Of a DNA stretch of 51,518 nucleotides, positions 17,240 to 25,670 are shown piece by piece. The position numbers and the translations under genes were made by a program. Source of the stretch: a virus. The notes under the pieces were generated by a model, which was given only the letters and a program-made list of their open reading frames with translations, did no database searches and had not been told where the DNA came from. The DNA is taken from IMG/VR virus record IMGVR_UViG_3300033153_005209, positions 1 to 51,518 of that record. One strand, given 5' to 3'. Each line of letters opens with the position of its first letter. Within the stretch, counting starts at the first letter, position 1.

Positions 17240-20200
17240 CTAGTAGTATAAGGGTTATCTTGAAAGAATGGATCAGAACTGTAAGCCATTTTATCTTTGT
17301 TTTTTGCATTTTCCTTATTTAGCTCTACGTATTTAATTTTACTAGCTCTTAGAATAAAAAGCATTATACCCCCAGATACTCTGTCAAAGTTACCATCCGG
17401 ATTCCACTGAGCACATTCTTTTAAATACCCTATAGATCTAATCCTGTGTAAATTTAGCTTATCATTAGGATCAAAAATATTTTTTGTCATCATCCAATCT
17501 GCTTGCATCCTTCTCCCCCAAGAATTTATAGCTGGTGTAGGTGGTGTACCTTTGGATTTATTTCCTGTAGCATATTTTTGCTTAATGTATTCCATATCCT
17601 TAAGAACTTCAGGAGTATCAGCCAAATAACTCAAAGCATTCATTCGTTCGAAGTAAGAGAACATACCTTTTAATTTATTCTCATAGTTTATTTCCGCATT
17701 GTAATATATAGCTAACTTTAATGCTATCTCATAATTACTATCAGCTTTTGGCATTCTGCCTGTATATTCTGCTACTATAGAATCAGTAAATAAATCCATT
17801 ATCCAAACATTAAATAAAGAAGTACCTTCATCATCATCCACTGGATCACAGCCACCTATGTACCTCCCCCATGGCGGCTTTATTTCTCCCGAATTGCATT
17901 TGGCTAATTCAAATAATTCTATAGCTCCAGTTCTATCTTTACCCTTAAAAGGCCAATCTCTAATAGGTATATCTGTAAAATTTGGTTTAAATTCTACATG
18001 TCCTGAAGGAGACCAATTTAATTTACCCACATAATGTTGTCCAACAAAATGTTCTCTGGTAGGTTCTATAGAAGTAAGATATTCTTTAATATCTGCAGAA
18101 GGGAATATGGTACCTTCAGTTCTCATTACAGCTTCTTGAGGTGTAATAGGGCCTTCAGCTTTTACTTGTGCAAAATCTGTAGCGTCAGAAGAATTATATT
18201 TTACTTCTAGTCTTCTCTCTATAATTTGCACTAATGCTTTTACTACATCTGAATTCCCATTTTTATCGTAGCAATCTGCTATATCCATATAATCAGGCAC
18301 AAAGAATGCGCAAACACCATTTTCTGCATTTTTATCCCAGCAATTATTTACATGATATACTTGATAAGCTTTTGAAGAATAAAAGAGAGATTCTAATCCT
18401 ATAAAGTCTACACCTTCTTCACCGCCCGTATTGTGTGTAACAATACCATTAGCTATATATGTATGACTTCCTGCAGTCTGTAAATTATACACATCCTGAG
18501 AACCTATGTCTTTTACACTAAGCACTCGTTCAACCCTCAATCTCTTTAAATGAGAGCTCCTTCGAGAAACACTAGAAGAATGAAAAACTAAATCTAATCT
18601 ACGCTGTTTTTCAGTTACTTTAAATTTTATGTTTTTGTTAAAAGTTATCACACTATCTACATCAGAAATAGTAAGTCTATAGTACCCACTTTTATCTTTA
18701 GGATTTTTAAGATTGGGTTTTACATAAGATACTATTCCGTGAATGCCGAATCTATTAAGCAATACCATAGTTTCTAACATTAAATTCTTACATGCAGAAG
18801 TTAGTATTATTTTTACAGTTCCTGTAGTTGTCACATATACATAACCATCTGCATCAAAGAATCCCCCCAGCATTTCTCTTATAGACGCTATATTAAAAGA
18901 ATCTATATTAGTAGGAAGAGTTTTATTACATTTTGTTTGTGTATAAATTCCTAAGTTACGTAACTCACAAGTTATACCTCTAATTCTAAGTTCTTTATAA
19001 AGTCTACCATCCTTTGTAGTATAACTTTTTTCTACAACAGTATCAAAATTAGATTCTACATACTTGTTAATATCTGCATCAGCATTAGATAATACGGGAG
19101 TTTTATTCTTACCATAACTACCATCACCAATTAATAAACCTATTAATCTAGGATTCCACATTTCTTTTGTACCTGTGATAGGAACTGTATCTATAACAGC
19201 AAGTTGCTCTCCTACTTTTATATCTCCTGCTGGTTTAAATAAAACTTTCTTTTTTAAATCTCTTTTATCTAAAGTTTTACTGTTTCCATCTCGTAATCTT
19301 TTCGAAGAATGTAAATGTTGTGTACTCCACAGAATAGGGTGATCAGTACTACACTCAATAGTTCTCCCTGTATTAGTAACGAGTTTAACACATTTTTTCT
19401 TAAAGGGTGCTTTGAACCCTTCGATATGTTCTAAACTTATTCCCTCAGAAGTGTATCCTAAAATACCATCGGATTGGTTTAAATTTTCTATGTTACAGCT
19501 AGTACCATCAGCTTTATATACCTTAGTACCTTTACATACACAACCAAAAGCCAACATAAAACCAAATACACGAGAGCCTTCTTCTAAAGATCTTTGAGCT
19601 AACCTCCAGGATTTCAATATATAAGGAAATGAATTATGAGTTATAGTAAAATCTTCAGTTAAAAATAAATGGTCTTTATTTAAAGTAAAACCGTAGTAAT
19701 CTGACACACCGTAATAACTTACATCAAATCTGGTAGAGAGAGAGTCTTTTAAAAATCCTTTTCTATCTTCAGATTTTTTTCTCTCTATTAAACAAGGAAT
19801 TCTAGAATGCCCATATAAAATAGTGACTCTATATTGAATTTGCCCTCCTCTTATAAGTTTACCTTTATAAAATCTAGGTCTGGAAATTCTTCTGTCTCTA
19901 GACACTTTCATACCTAAACTTCTGGCTATAAAAGTTATTTTATCGATTATTTGTTTTCTATTACCATGTTGTGTAATTTGCATAGCCTTTTTTCGGTGAC
20001 TATAAGATCCGTCAGAATCTATAAGCCCTGCCAAAAGTTCTAGTCTTGACTGCTCATCTGTATAAATATAACCATCCGGTATATGTTTATTGTTTAAAAC
20101 ATTTAATTCTTTTAACTGCTGTCTTAACTTTGAGGATTTAAGGTATATTCTTTTACAATCAGTACCTTTTATGTCTGTTATCTGACATTCAACATTAATT

Positions 20201-21558
20201 TCTTCAGCATATTTTTGAAGATAGTTTATTACTTCAATGTCTGTGTTACCGATTCTAGTTCTATCTGAGTCTCCATCTCCAAGCCAAAGACCTAATAAAT
20301 ATGGGGGAATAGATACTTCTTTTTTATTGAAGTGAACTATACCCGGTCTTACTAAAGAATAATTACTTTTTCTTTTTGGGTATTTTTTAATTTCATCAAT
20401 GTACTCTATAGGAGTAATTGTTTTATAGTTTGGGTTACTTCCTTTATATTGTTTTAGATGTTTTACGTGAATCTTATGTCTACTATTAACTACCTGTTCT
20501 ATACCATTTTTAGGTGTAACTCTATACATATCATCACAGCCTTTATGAGTTTCTAAAACAGTCCTAGATTCACTATCAGGACCAAGTAATTTATCCCCTA
20601 TTATTATATCCTCTACATTTTTTAAAAATCCATCAGCCATTATGATTTTGGTACCTTTAATATGACATCCTGCCTCCTCCCACACTATTAATTTACCTCG
20701 TTTACCTCTAGCTTTATCGGGATCATTCTTTAAAGTAACTCCTATAATCTCAGATTTGAATCCATATTCTCCAGCATTACCTTGTTTCTTATAGCCGGCT
20801 TTTTTATGCATTAATTGATCGATAAGAGTTAATTTCTTAGCAAATCCTACATTATTAATAACAAAAGAAAATATATCCCAAGTTTTATTTAATACACCAT
20901 CTGTAGTTAAGTACTCTGTATCAGAAGCTAAAGCAAAAGATCTACTATCTTTAAATAAGAAATAATTTCTAGCTAACATAGAGGCCGCTTTAAAAGAATA
21001 ACCTTTACCTCTGGCCTTTAGAACAGTACCGTATTTTCCAGCTTTTTCAGCTTGGTCTACATAGTGATAGAATAGATAATCCCCATCCCAGAAGTCAGGG
21101 AATCCTGCCACACGTTCTGCCCTAACTGTACCGTCTTCATTTCTTATACCGACTATCTCTGTTTTTAGAATTGGAGAATAGTTAAGATAAAAATAGTGAT
21201 ACCCTGTAATCCATTCTCCATCAGACTTTCTAACTAAACCTTCTTTACACCTTCTAATTTCTTCGTCCCAAAACTTTTTATAAGGAGAAGAAGGAGATCT
21301 AGAAGGGTAATAATTTGTATATTTACCAGTTTTCTTAAAAGTAATAGCTGCTTTTCTAAAATAATCTACATCCTCTAATATATGAGGTTTTGTAATATCT
21401 ACAATTATTTTACCTTGATTATCTCTATCTAAATCTTTAGCATAAGGTCTTTCTTTAGATACCATCCAATGTAAAAGGGGAATCACATCAAGCAATTCCC
21501 TTATCTCATTGTACAATTCTGTACTTGGCTTAGCTATTTTATCTAAATCACTAATCAT
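17221..21558 (-). CDS. terL: Terminase large subunit with two inteins
   Basis: A 1445-residue precursor. Removing residues 298-642 (intein 1) and 673-1043 (intein 2) leaves a 729-residue terminase, a normal size for this phage group. N-terminal ATPase: a Walker A-like ARGKGYSFKAAS near residues 185-195 and a Walker B strand KLIVWEEAG ending at residue 297, exactly where intein 1 is inserted. The 30-residue middle piece ends MLAFG, where intein 2 splits the coupling motif before TGGEEG. C-terminal RNase H-like nuclease: GGCDPVDDDEG, then INYENKLKGMF and a later conserved region. The packaging motor threads DNA through the portal encoded next. Start codon overlaps the end of the preceding gene. 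Confidence 0.93.
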   Translation of the reverse strand: MISDLDKIAKPSTELYNEIRELLDVIPLLHWMVSKERPYAKDLDRDNQGKIIVDITKPHILEDVDYFRKAAITFKKTGKYTNYYPSRSPSSPYKKFWDEEIRRCKEGLVRKSDGEWITGYHYFYLNYSPILKTEIVGIRNEDGTVRAERVAGFPDFWDGDYLFYHYVDQAEKAGKYGTVLKARGKGYSFKAASMLARNYFLFKDSRSFALASDTEYLTTDGVLNKTWDIFSFVINNVGFAKKLTLIDQLMHKKAGYKKQGNAGEYGFKSEIIGVTLKNDPDKARGKRGKLIVWEEAGCHIKGTKIIMADGFLKNVEDIIIGDKLLGPDSESRTVLETHKGCDDMYRVTPKNGIEQVVNSRHKIHVKHLKQYKGSNPNYKTITPIEYIDEIKKYPKRKSNYSLVRPGIVHFNKKEVSIPPYLLGLWLGDGDSDRTRIGNTDIEVINYLQKYAEEINVECQITDIKGTDCKRIYLKSSKLRQQLKELNVLNNKHIPDGYIYTDEQSRLELLAGLIDSDGSYSHRKKAMQITQHGNRKQIIDKITFIARSLGMKVSRDRRISRPRFYKGKLIRGGQIQYRVTILYGHSRIPCLIERKKSEDRKGFLKDSLSTRFDVSYYGVSDYYGFTLNKDHLFLTEDFTITHNSFPYILKSWRLAQRSLEEGSRVFGFMLAFGCVCKGTKVYKADGTSCNIENLNQSDGILGYTSEGISLEHIEGFKAPFKKKCVKLVTNTGRTIECSTDHPILWSTQHLHSSKRLRDGNSKTLDKRDLKKKVLFKPAGDIKVGEQLAVIDTVPITGTKEMWNPRLIGLLIGDGSYGKNKTPVLSNADADINKYVESNFDTVVEKSYTTKDGRLYKELRIRGITCELRNLGIYTQTKCNKTLPTNIDSFNIASIREMLGGFFDADGYVYVTTTGTVKIILTSACKNLMLETMVLLNRFGIHGIVSYVKPNLKNPKDKSGYYRLTISDVDSVITFNKNIKFKVTEKQRRLDLVFHSSSVSRRSSHLKRLRVERVLSVKDIGSQDVYNLQTAGSHTYIANGIVTHNTGGEEGVDFIGLESLFYSSKAYQVYHVNNCWDKNAENGVCAFFVPDYMDIADCYDKNGNSDVVKALVQIIERRLEVKYNSSDATDFAQVKAEGPITPQEAVMRTEGTIFPSADIKEYLTSIEPTREHFVGQHYVGKLNWSPSGHVEFKPNFTDIPIRDWPFKGKDRTGAIELFELAKCNSGEIKPPWGRYIGGCDPVDDDEGTSLFNVWIMDLFTDSIVAEYTGRMPKADSNYEIALKLAIYYNAEINYENKLKGMFSYFERMNALSYLADTPEVLKDMEYIKQKYATGNKSKGTPPTPAINSWGRRMQADWMMTKNIFDPNDKLNLHRIRSIGYLKECAQWNPDGNFDRVSGGIMLFILRASKIKYVELNKENAKNKDKMAYSSDPFFQDNPYTTSFDMYQ
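18430..19542 (-). other. Intein 2 in TerL (371 aa, LAGLIDADG endonuclease)
   Basis: Begins with Cys (CVCKGTKVYKADG), has block B ECSTDHPILWS with the T-x-x-H signature, two endonuclease motifs (RLIGLLIGDGSYG and MLGGFFDADGYV), block F VYNLQTAGSHTYIANGI and ends VTHN with Thr as first C-extein residue. All splicing residues (Cys1, block B His, penultimate His, terminal Asn, Thr+1) are present, so splicing should be active. Inserted between MLAFG and TGGEEG in the TerL coupling motif. Confidence 0.92.
19633..20667 (-). other. Intein 1 in TerL (345 aa, LAGLIDADG endonuclease)
   Basis: Begins with Cys (CHIKGTKIIMADGFLKN), followed by DIIIGDKLLGPDS, a block B with NSRHKIHV, LAGLIDADG motifs YLLGLWLGDGDS and LLAGLIDSDGSY, and ends DHLFLTEDFTITHN with Ser as first C-extein residue. 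Cys1, His-Asn and Ser+1 are intact. Block B lacks the usual Thr three residues before His (S-R-H), a mild deviation. Inserted directly after the Walker B motif WEEAG. The two inteins share little sequence outside motifs, so they look like independent insertions. Confidence 0.92.
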
Positions 21559-21967
21559 AGATATTTAGTTGTTTTAATAATTTTTTAAATTCTGATTTAT
21601 TTCTTATAAAACCATGAAATAATTGAAAGTCTACTTCATCTATTACAGTACAGTTCCATTTAGTTGAAAAATTAGAGTCAAATGTAATTAAATATCTAGA
21701 CTCTTTACTTTGAAATTCGTCTGTAGTAGTTCCAGCATGTCTTTTGTAATGCTCAAATCCTAAACTTTCAATATCTTCTTTATCTAAGTATTTAACTCTA
21801 AATTCATTACTAAAATCTTGGTGTTCATAAGAGTCATAAACAATACCTAATAAATCTATGTCACTTACTACATGTCTCCAAGTATTGTCTTGTTGGTCAT
21901 TTTTAAACTCGCACTCAAATCCAGTATAAAATTCTGTTATTTCTGGTGTGTAGTATTTATCACTCAT
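21551..21967 (-). CDS. Hypothetical protein upstream of TerL
   Basis: A 138-residue protein, acidic and aromatic-rich (FYTGFECEFKNDQQDNTWRH; IDEVDFQLFHGFIRNKSEF). It overlaps the TerL start by 8 bases and ends with TAG immediately followed by TGA, a tandem stop. It overlaps the preceding gene by 8 bases. In crAss-like genomes a similarly sized unknown protein often precedes the terminase; a small-terminase role cannot be supported because no DNA-binding helix-turn-helix is evident. Confidence 0.65.
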   Translation of the reverse strand: MSDKYYTPEITEFYTGFECEFKNDQQDNTWRHVVSDIDLLGIVYDSYEHQDFSNEFRVKYLDKEDIESLGFEHYKRHAGTTTDEFQSKESRYLITFDSNFSTKWNCTVIDEVDFQLFHGFIRNKSEFKKLLKQLNIYD

Positions 21968-22145
21968 AATTAACTATTCTTATTTTATTACGTTCAATTA
22001 ATCCTAGTAAATCATTTTTAGTAGACCAACATAACCTAGCTACAACTCTAGTAGAACTCCAGATACCATCTATATATAATACTTGATATTCTGTACCTAC
22101 TGGTAAATCACTCAATGTCTGGGGAATTGTGTAATTCTCTTCCAT
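21960..22145 (-). CDS. Small hypothetical protein (61 aa)
   Basis: Start chosen at the ATG at 22145 (MEENYTIPQTLSDLPVGTEY); the longer possible frame lies wholly over the zinc-ribbon gene next to it and is a shadow there. The protein reads as a small beta barrel (YQVLYIDGIWSSTRVVARL, then LLGLIERNKIRIVNYE), possibly SH3-like. It overlaps both neighbours, as is general in this stretch of short coupled genes. No function recognised. Confidence 0.6.
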   Translation of the reverse strand: MEENYTIPQTLSDLPVGTEYQVLYIDGIWSSTRVVARLCWSTKNDLLGLIERNKIRIVNYE

Positions 22146-22281
22146 TTTTCCAATGCTTAGATTTCTTTTTACGCCTTCTCTTAGGATTTTCACCACACTC
22201 ACAAAGATACTCACCAGTTTGTAAGTCCTCCATAGAAACTCCAACTACTCCAGCACATTTACGACATATTCCTACTATCAT
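22108..22281 (-). CDS. Small zinc-ribbon protein (57 aa)
   Basis: Read directly from the - strand: MIVGICRKCAGVVGVS, then LCECGENPKRRRKKKSKH. Two cysteine pairs, C-R-K-C and C-E-C, are about 18 residues apart and could bind one zinc; a very basic segment (KRRRKKK) follows, suggesting nucleic-acid binding. Its start overlaps the stop of the preceding gene (ATGA) and its end overlaps the next gene by 38 bases, all consistent with coupled translation. A larger overlapping frame on the same strand lacks these features. Confidence 0.6.
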   Translation of the reverse strand: MIVGICRKCAGVVGVSMEDLQTGEYLCECGENPKRRRKKKSKHWKNGRELHNSPDIE

Positions 22282-22460
22282 AAGGCCTTATCTTTAAGTT
22301 TTAACTCTCCATATGCAATCTCTACTATCTCGCCTAATTCTACAGAACTTGGAATAGTAGTTACACCACCCTCTACAAGAGGATCCAAATAAATTTTATC
22401 GCCAACTTTAAGTCCTTCAGTATTGACTCCTGATATCACATTACTTTTAACAGTTTTCAT
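22278..22460 (-). CDS. Small hypothetical protein (60 aa)
   Basis: Sixty residues beginning MKTVKSNVISGVNTEGLKVGD. The KVGDKIYLDPLVEGG segment and the later ELGEIVEIAYGELKLK are spaced like strands of a small beta barrel. It overlaps its neighbours by 4 bases at each end. No family recognised. Confidence 0.6.
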   Translation of the reverse strand: MKTVKSNVISGVNTEGLKVGDKIYLDPLVEGGVTTIPSSVELGEIVEIAYGELKLKDKAL

Positions 22461-22768
22461 TTCTTACGAATTTTAGATTTATTATTCTTCCTACCCCAAA
22501 CTCTTAAAAGAGTTATAGATTGTTTAATTTTATCAATCTTTCTCTTAACTTGATTAAGAGTAGGTTTAGTTTTTATAAATTCTATAATCTCATCTAATTT
22601 AGGATTTATATAATCCGGTTCCTGAATTAGTTTAGAATCTGTAAACTCTGTACAATTCTTAACCAACTCTATAATAGGTATATCCAATACTAGACAATAT
22701 TCTTTATTGCCACTTTCACATTTTACAATAGCTTGATGATAGCATTTATTACATTTATGATTGTTCAT
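22457..22768 (-). CDS. Small Cys-containing hypothetical protein (103 aa)
   Basis: Four or five cysteines lie in the first 40 residues (NNHKCNKCYHQAIVKCESGN, then YCLVLDIP and VKNCTEF), giving a possible zinc-binding knuckle. The C-terminal half is lysine-rich and helical, ending GRKNNKSKIRKK. This layout (N-terminal zinc site, basic tail) suggests nucleic-acid binding. A 119-base gap separates it from the gene before; no clear promoter box was found there. Confidence 0.6.
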   Translation of the reverse strand: MNNHKCNKCYHQAIVKCESGNKEYCLVLDIPIIELVKNCTEFTDSKLIQEPDYINPKLDEIIEFIKTKPTLNQVKRKIDKIKQSITLLRVWGRKNNKSKIRKK

Positions 22769-22887
22769 GTAATTTATCGAAATTAATTTTAATCAATTTT
22801 TTTAACTGTATTTCCCATGCTATATATAACATATTATATAGTACCCACTTATTTAAATTAGAATACCTGTAAATCTTTGCTGGTAAT

Positions 22888-23457
22888 TTACTCATCTTCG
22901 TATATACTTTTTTCTCCAGAACCTCTGTGAGAAGTATTTTCCTGTAATTCAGCTTTGACTTGCTTCTCCATATCTTTAATAGCTGCTATGATTTTAGGAG
23001 AATCTTTGATAACATTATTAATCCTACTTAAGGCCATGGTGTCATATACATCCTCTAAACCACCAGTTATAGCATTAGTTACTTTTATTGATAAATCAAT
23101 TTTATCTAATGCGTCCTGTAAACTGACTAAAGCTTTTTTCATAGACTTTAAATGCCTGAAAGAAATAGAAGGCTGTCTTTCTGTATAAAAATCTATAGCT
23201 TCTTGTGTAATAAAATCTAATTTAATCTTGTCAGAATTATGTAAAGTCTCCAATATCTTTTCACTCTTTTCACTTTCCTTTACTAAATCATCAAAATCAG
23301 AACGAAAATCAGCCATGAAATATACATATGCCAATTCTATTAAACCATATTCTTTCTTTCTGTGCTTAGCCATTACATTCTTAAATGGTGTAAGTGTCAG
23401 AGTTTCTGGTCTAATTATTACATTATGATCTGTGTCTAATGTAAATAAATTAAGCAT
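22888..23457 (-). CDS. Hypothetical helical protein near the terminase genes
   Basis: A 189-residue protein starting MLNLFTLDTDHNVIIRPETL. Middle and C-terminal parts are strongly helical with charged heptad-like stretches (FDDLVKESEKSEKILETLHN; HLKSMKKALVSLQDALDKID) and an acidic end. It overlaps the exonuclease gene stop by one codon (ATG inside the stop region). Proteins of this kind occur beside terminase genes in phages of Bacteroidota, but no function is known to me. An internal or head-associated protein is possible. Confidence 0.6.
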   Translation of the reverse strand: MLNLFTLDTDHNVIIRPETLTLTPFKNVMAKHRKKEYGLIELAYVYFMADFRSDFDDLVKESEKSEKILETLHNSDKIKLDFITQEAIDFYTERQPSISFRHLKSMKKALVSLQDALDKIDLSIKVTNAITGGLEDVYDTMALSRINNVIKDSPKIIAAIKDMEKQVKAELQENTSHRGSGEKSIYEDE

Positions 23458-24299
23458 TATAAAGTGTTTAAGAATTCATATAACTTTTTATTCCATTTAG
23501 CATCATCTAATGCATTATGTTCATTTTCTTGTTTAGGGTAATTAGGATGATTTTCTATATTTCCTATATAATCATTCTTTGGAAACTTCTCATGTTGAGT
23601 ATTAAAATTACCCTGTTTTCTATCCAATTCCTGTTTTAAATTATTACAATAATAAGGAAATCCTTTTGGTAAATCCATCATAGTTCCATATAACTGTGCA
23701 AAAACTACCCAATCATAATCTGCATAGTAGGCATAGAATTTAATGCTTTTATTAATTGCTTCTTTTATTTTATGATGATATACTGGAGGATCTACTTGCC
23801 ATCCTTCGGCATTATAAACAAATTCTTTTATTTCATTAGCAATTTGTTTATTAGATTTTCCATATTTATTAATAAGTTTAGTTAATGTTTTTAAATGCCT
23901 ATCAGAATATTGTCCATTTTCTTTCTCTGTAATAATATTTCTCCACATATCAAAAGATGGTACCGAAACTTCTTTACTAGCTAATTCATAATGTATAGGT
24001 AGTAAAACATTTTCTCTTAACCAATAGTTAGACTTTTCTTTTGTACCTTGATTAGAATACCAAGCATCTTTAAGATTAAAATCTTTACATATAGTATAAT
24101 AACTACTACTATGAGATTTCGCTATTAATACTCCAGGAGTTTCAGGATCTAAATATAAATCGTTCGTTACTGACGAATCTTCGCTAGTAATCCCAATACT
24201 AATCAAATTAATTGTAGGAATAGATTTACCTACTTTAATACCACAAACTTTAGGTTGTTTATGGTATTCATGAAATTCTGTGTCTAAGAAATATTTCAT
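23457..24299 (-). CDS. DEDD-family 3'-5' exonuclease
   Basis: A 280-residue protein. Exo I motif KYFLDTEFHEY with D6 and E8; Exo II region YAYYADYDWVVFAQLYG around residue 195, where the aspartate in YADYDW is the expected metal ligand; Exo III region EHNALDDAKWN near residue 265 with the H-x-A-x-x-D arrangement of DEDDh enzymes. This layout matches the phage exoribonuclease family related to Rv2179c (a PF16473-type protein). It would trim RNA or DNA 3' ends in the cytoplasm, perhaps turning over nucleic acid late in infection. An insertion-rich middle makes it longer than a minimal domain. Confidence 0.8.
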   Translation of the reverse strand: MKYFLDTEFHEYHKQPKVCGIKVGKSIPTINLISIGITSEDSSVTNDLYLDPETPGVLIAKSHSSSYYTICKDFNLKDAWYSNQGTKEKSNYWLRENVLLPIHYELASKEVSVPSFDMWRNIITEKENGQYSDRHLKTLTKLINKYGKSNKQIANEIKEFVYNAEGWQVDPPVYHHKIKEAINKSIKFYAYYADYDWVVFAQLYGTMMDLPKGFPYYCNNLKQELDRKQGNFNTQHEKFPKNDYIGNIENHPNYPKQENEHNALDDAKWNKKLYEFLNTL

Positions 24300-24300
24300 A

Positions 24301-24630
24301 TTAATCCTTTCTATATTTTACCAAGTCTTTTGGAGAAATTATATTAATAATACCTGATTGCTTAGTCTCTGATAAAGCTAAATAACCTACAAAAGAAACA
24401 AAACTAGTTTTCAATAATCCGCTTAGATTTCTTTTATATTGTATTTTAAATATAACTATGTCAGGATTTTCATGATTCATAGCCACTTGATACCTATTAT
24501 GGATTTTATCATAAGTAATACTCACTTTATAATTTGTGCCATATCTGTAATTAAATTCTGATACTAATTTAACTAGTGCTTTACTATAGAAGTAAAAATA
24601 CAATTTGATATTTAAAATAAATCTCCCCAT
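24301..24630 (-). CDS. Hypothetical protein (109 aa)
   Basis: A 109-residue protein with aromatic N-terminus (LNIKLYFYFYSKALVKLV), a central beta-rich stretch (YKVSITYDKIHNRYQVAM) and a hydrophobic segment FVSFVGYLAL. Only one base separates it from the exonuclease start. It follows the GroES-like gene by 6 bases. No function recognised. Confidence 0.55.
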   Translation of the reverse strand: MGRFILNIKLYFYFYSKALVKLVSEFNYRYGTNYKVSITYDKIHNRYQVAMNHENPDIVIFKIQYKRNLSGLLKTSFVSFVGYLALSETKQSGIINIISPKDLVKYRKD

Positions 24631-24636
24631 AATTTT

Positions 24637-25002
24637 TTATTTAGAACCTCCTTCATAAATCCAGTTAATCTCACGAGAAGAAATAAAGAAATAATCTTCC
24701 TCATCAATGTTTACTATAGGTAAAACTATAGCTTCTTTATCACCACCAATACCATGTGTAGGCCTAGTTTTATGTGTAGGAAAAGTTGCGAAATTAATTT
24801 CAATTTCTTCACCTATAGTTACACTAGCATTAGGCCCTACAGCTACAACTGTTTGTTTTGTATAAGGAATTCCTTTATCACCATCTCCAAGAAGTATACC
24901 TCCTTTAGTCTCTTTCTTGTATTTAACTGTTGTAAGAATTCTATCAAACATTAGTCTTACTTTGGGTAATTTAATACCGTCTTTCTTTTTAGTCTCTGCC
25001 AT
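24637..25002 (-). CDS. GroES-like co-chaperonin
   Basis: A 121-residue protein with the Cpn10 layout: RLMFDRILTTVKY (first strand), the mobile-loop equivalent with KETKGGILLGDGDKG, then TVVAVGPNASVTIGEEIEIN (the VVAVGPG..VK.GD strand pair), and a later PIVNIDEEDYFFI. Cellular GroES is about 95-100 residues; the extra length is a loop around residues 75-90. It would cap the host GroEL and help fold capsid protein, as T4 gp31 does; that role is inferred. The gene overlaps the HU-like gene end by 14 bases, in the operon leading toward TerL and the capsid genes. Confidence 0.75.
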   Translation of the reverse strand: MAETKKKDGIKLPKVRLMFDRILTTVKYKKETKGGILLGDGDKGIPYTKQTVVAVGPNASVTIGEEIEINFATFPTHKTRPTHGIGGDKEAIVLPIVNIDEEDYFFISSREINWIYEGGSK

Positions 25003-25228
25003 TTTTATTGTTTTTATTAAAGTAATTCTTTTTACCTTTAGTTACTATAAATCTACCTAGTCCAGGTATAACCAAATTAGTTTTTATATTAGTAAAAGAT
25101 TCTAATTCATTATATTTAATTCTAGTAATAATTTTATAAAATGCTTTAAAGAAGGAATCAACCACTGCATTAATTATAGACGCATCTATGTCAAGCTTTT
25201 CAGCCACTTGTTTTATTATTCTCTGCAT
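24989..25228 (-). CDS. HU/IHF-like DNA-binding protein
   Basis: Seventy-nine residues, close to the 90 of HU. MQRIIKQVAEKLDIDASIINA gives the two N-terminal helices, FFKAFYKIITRIKYNEL the third, and NLVIPGLGRFIVTKGKKNYF the strand that in HU reads I.G.G.F. The beta arm is short and basic (KGKKNYFNKNNKNGRD). HU/IHF-like proteins are a known element of crAss-like genomes near the terminase. It could bend DNA for packaging, replication or transcription. Start overlaps the end of the preceding gene by 29 bases. Confidence 0.75.
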   Translation of the reverse strand: MQRIIKQVAEKLDIDASIINAVVDSFFKAFYKIITRIKYNELESFTNIKTNLVIPGLGRFIVTKGKKNYFNKNNKNGRD

Positions 25229-25586
25229 AAAAACTTATTACTAAATTAAAATTAGTTACTGGAGGTATGAATACTTTAGCTACCTTACCTTCAATAATAA
25301 CCTTTTTCCTTCTAAGATTAGATAAATAATTTTGAAATATAGGATCTGACATATCATTCATCTTAGCTCTAATTATTTTACGGGTATCTGCATTAAGATA
25401 TAATGTGTCAGCTACAGACTCATCATACTTTTTCTTATACATAGAATGAAAGAAAATAATTTCTGTAAGTAACTCCATTTCTTTATCGGTAAGCTTGTGG
25501 AATTGATACAATACCTTTAAGTATTTAAGTATCATATCTCTAGCATCATTTGTAGGTACAGGAATGCTTATTGTTTTTACTGCCAT
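25200..25586 (-). CDS. Conserved-looking hypothetical protein, first gene of the late operon
   Basis: A 128-residue protein. It begins MAVKTISIPVPTNDARDMIL and has an N-terminal helix bundle with HKLTDKEMELLTEIIFFHS, followed by ADTRKIIRAKMNDMSDPIFQ and NYLSNLRRKKVIIEGKVAKV, which reads like a winged helix (LSNLRRKKVI as recognition helix and wing). It could be a transcription regulator or structural adaptor. A GGAG ribosome site sits three bases before ATG, one of the few strong ones here, and a promoter match lies at 25639-25609. This is the first gene of the - strand block. Confidence 0.65.
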   Translation of the reverse strand: MAVKTISIPVPTNDARDMILKYLKVLYQFHKLTDKEMELLTEIIFFHSMYKKKYDESVADTLYLNADTRKIIRAKMNDMSDPIFQNYLSNLRRKKVIIEGKVAKVFIPPVTNFNLVISFYAENNKTSG

Positions 25587-25608
25587 AGTCTCCTTTTTAA
25601 ATCTAGTA

Positions 25609-25639
25609 CAAACTTAGGTAATTTATCATTAAAAAACAA
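25609..25639 (-). promoter_or_regulatory. Candidate promoter for the leftward late block
   Basis: On the - strand TTG (25639-25637), 20 bases and TAAGTTTG (25616-25609), an exact TAnnTTTG, 23 bases before the first - strand start codon. Together with a + strand box at 25663-25670 it forms a divergent promoter pair. Confidence 0.65.
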
Positions 25640-25662
25640 TAGATAACATATATTATTTTTAT

Positions 25663-25670
25663 TAACTTTG
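25663..25670 (+). promoter_or_regulatory. Candidate promoter -7 box (TAACTTTG) for the rightward accessory genes
   Basis: Exact match to TAnnTTTG, 15 bases before the first + strand start codon at 25686, implying a very short leader. No good TTG at -33 was found, so regulation may need an activator. Confidence 0.5.

Noticed and set aside
17221-21558. A frameshifted or fused terminase
   Set aside because: The excess length is explained fully by two in-frame inteins with intact splice residues; extein motifs are continuous after their removal.
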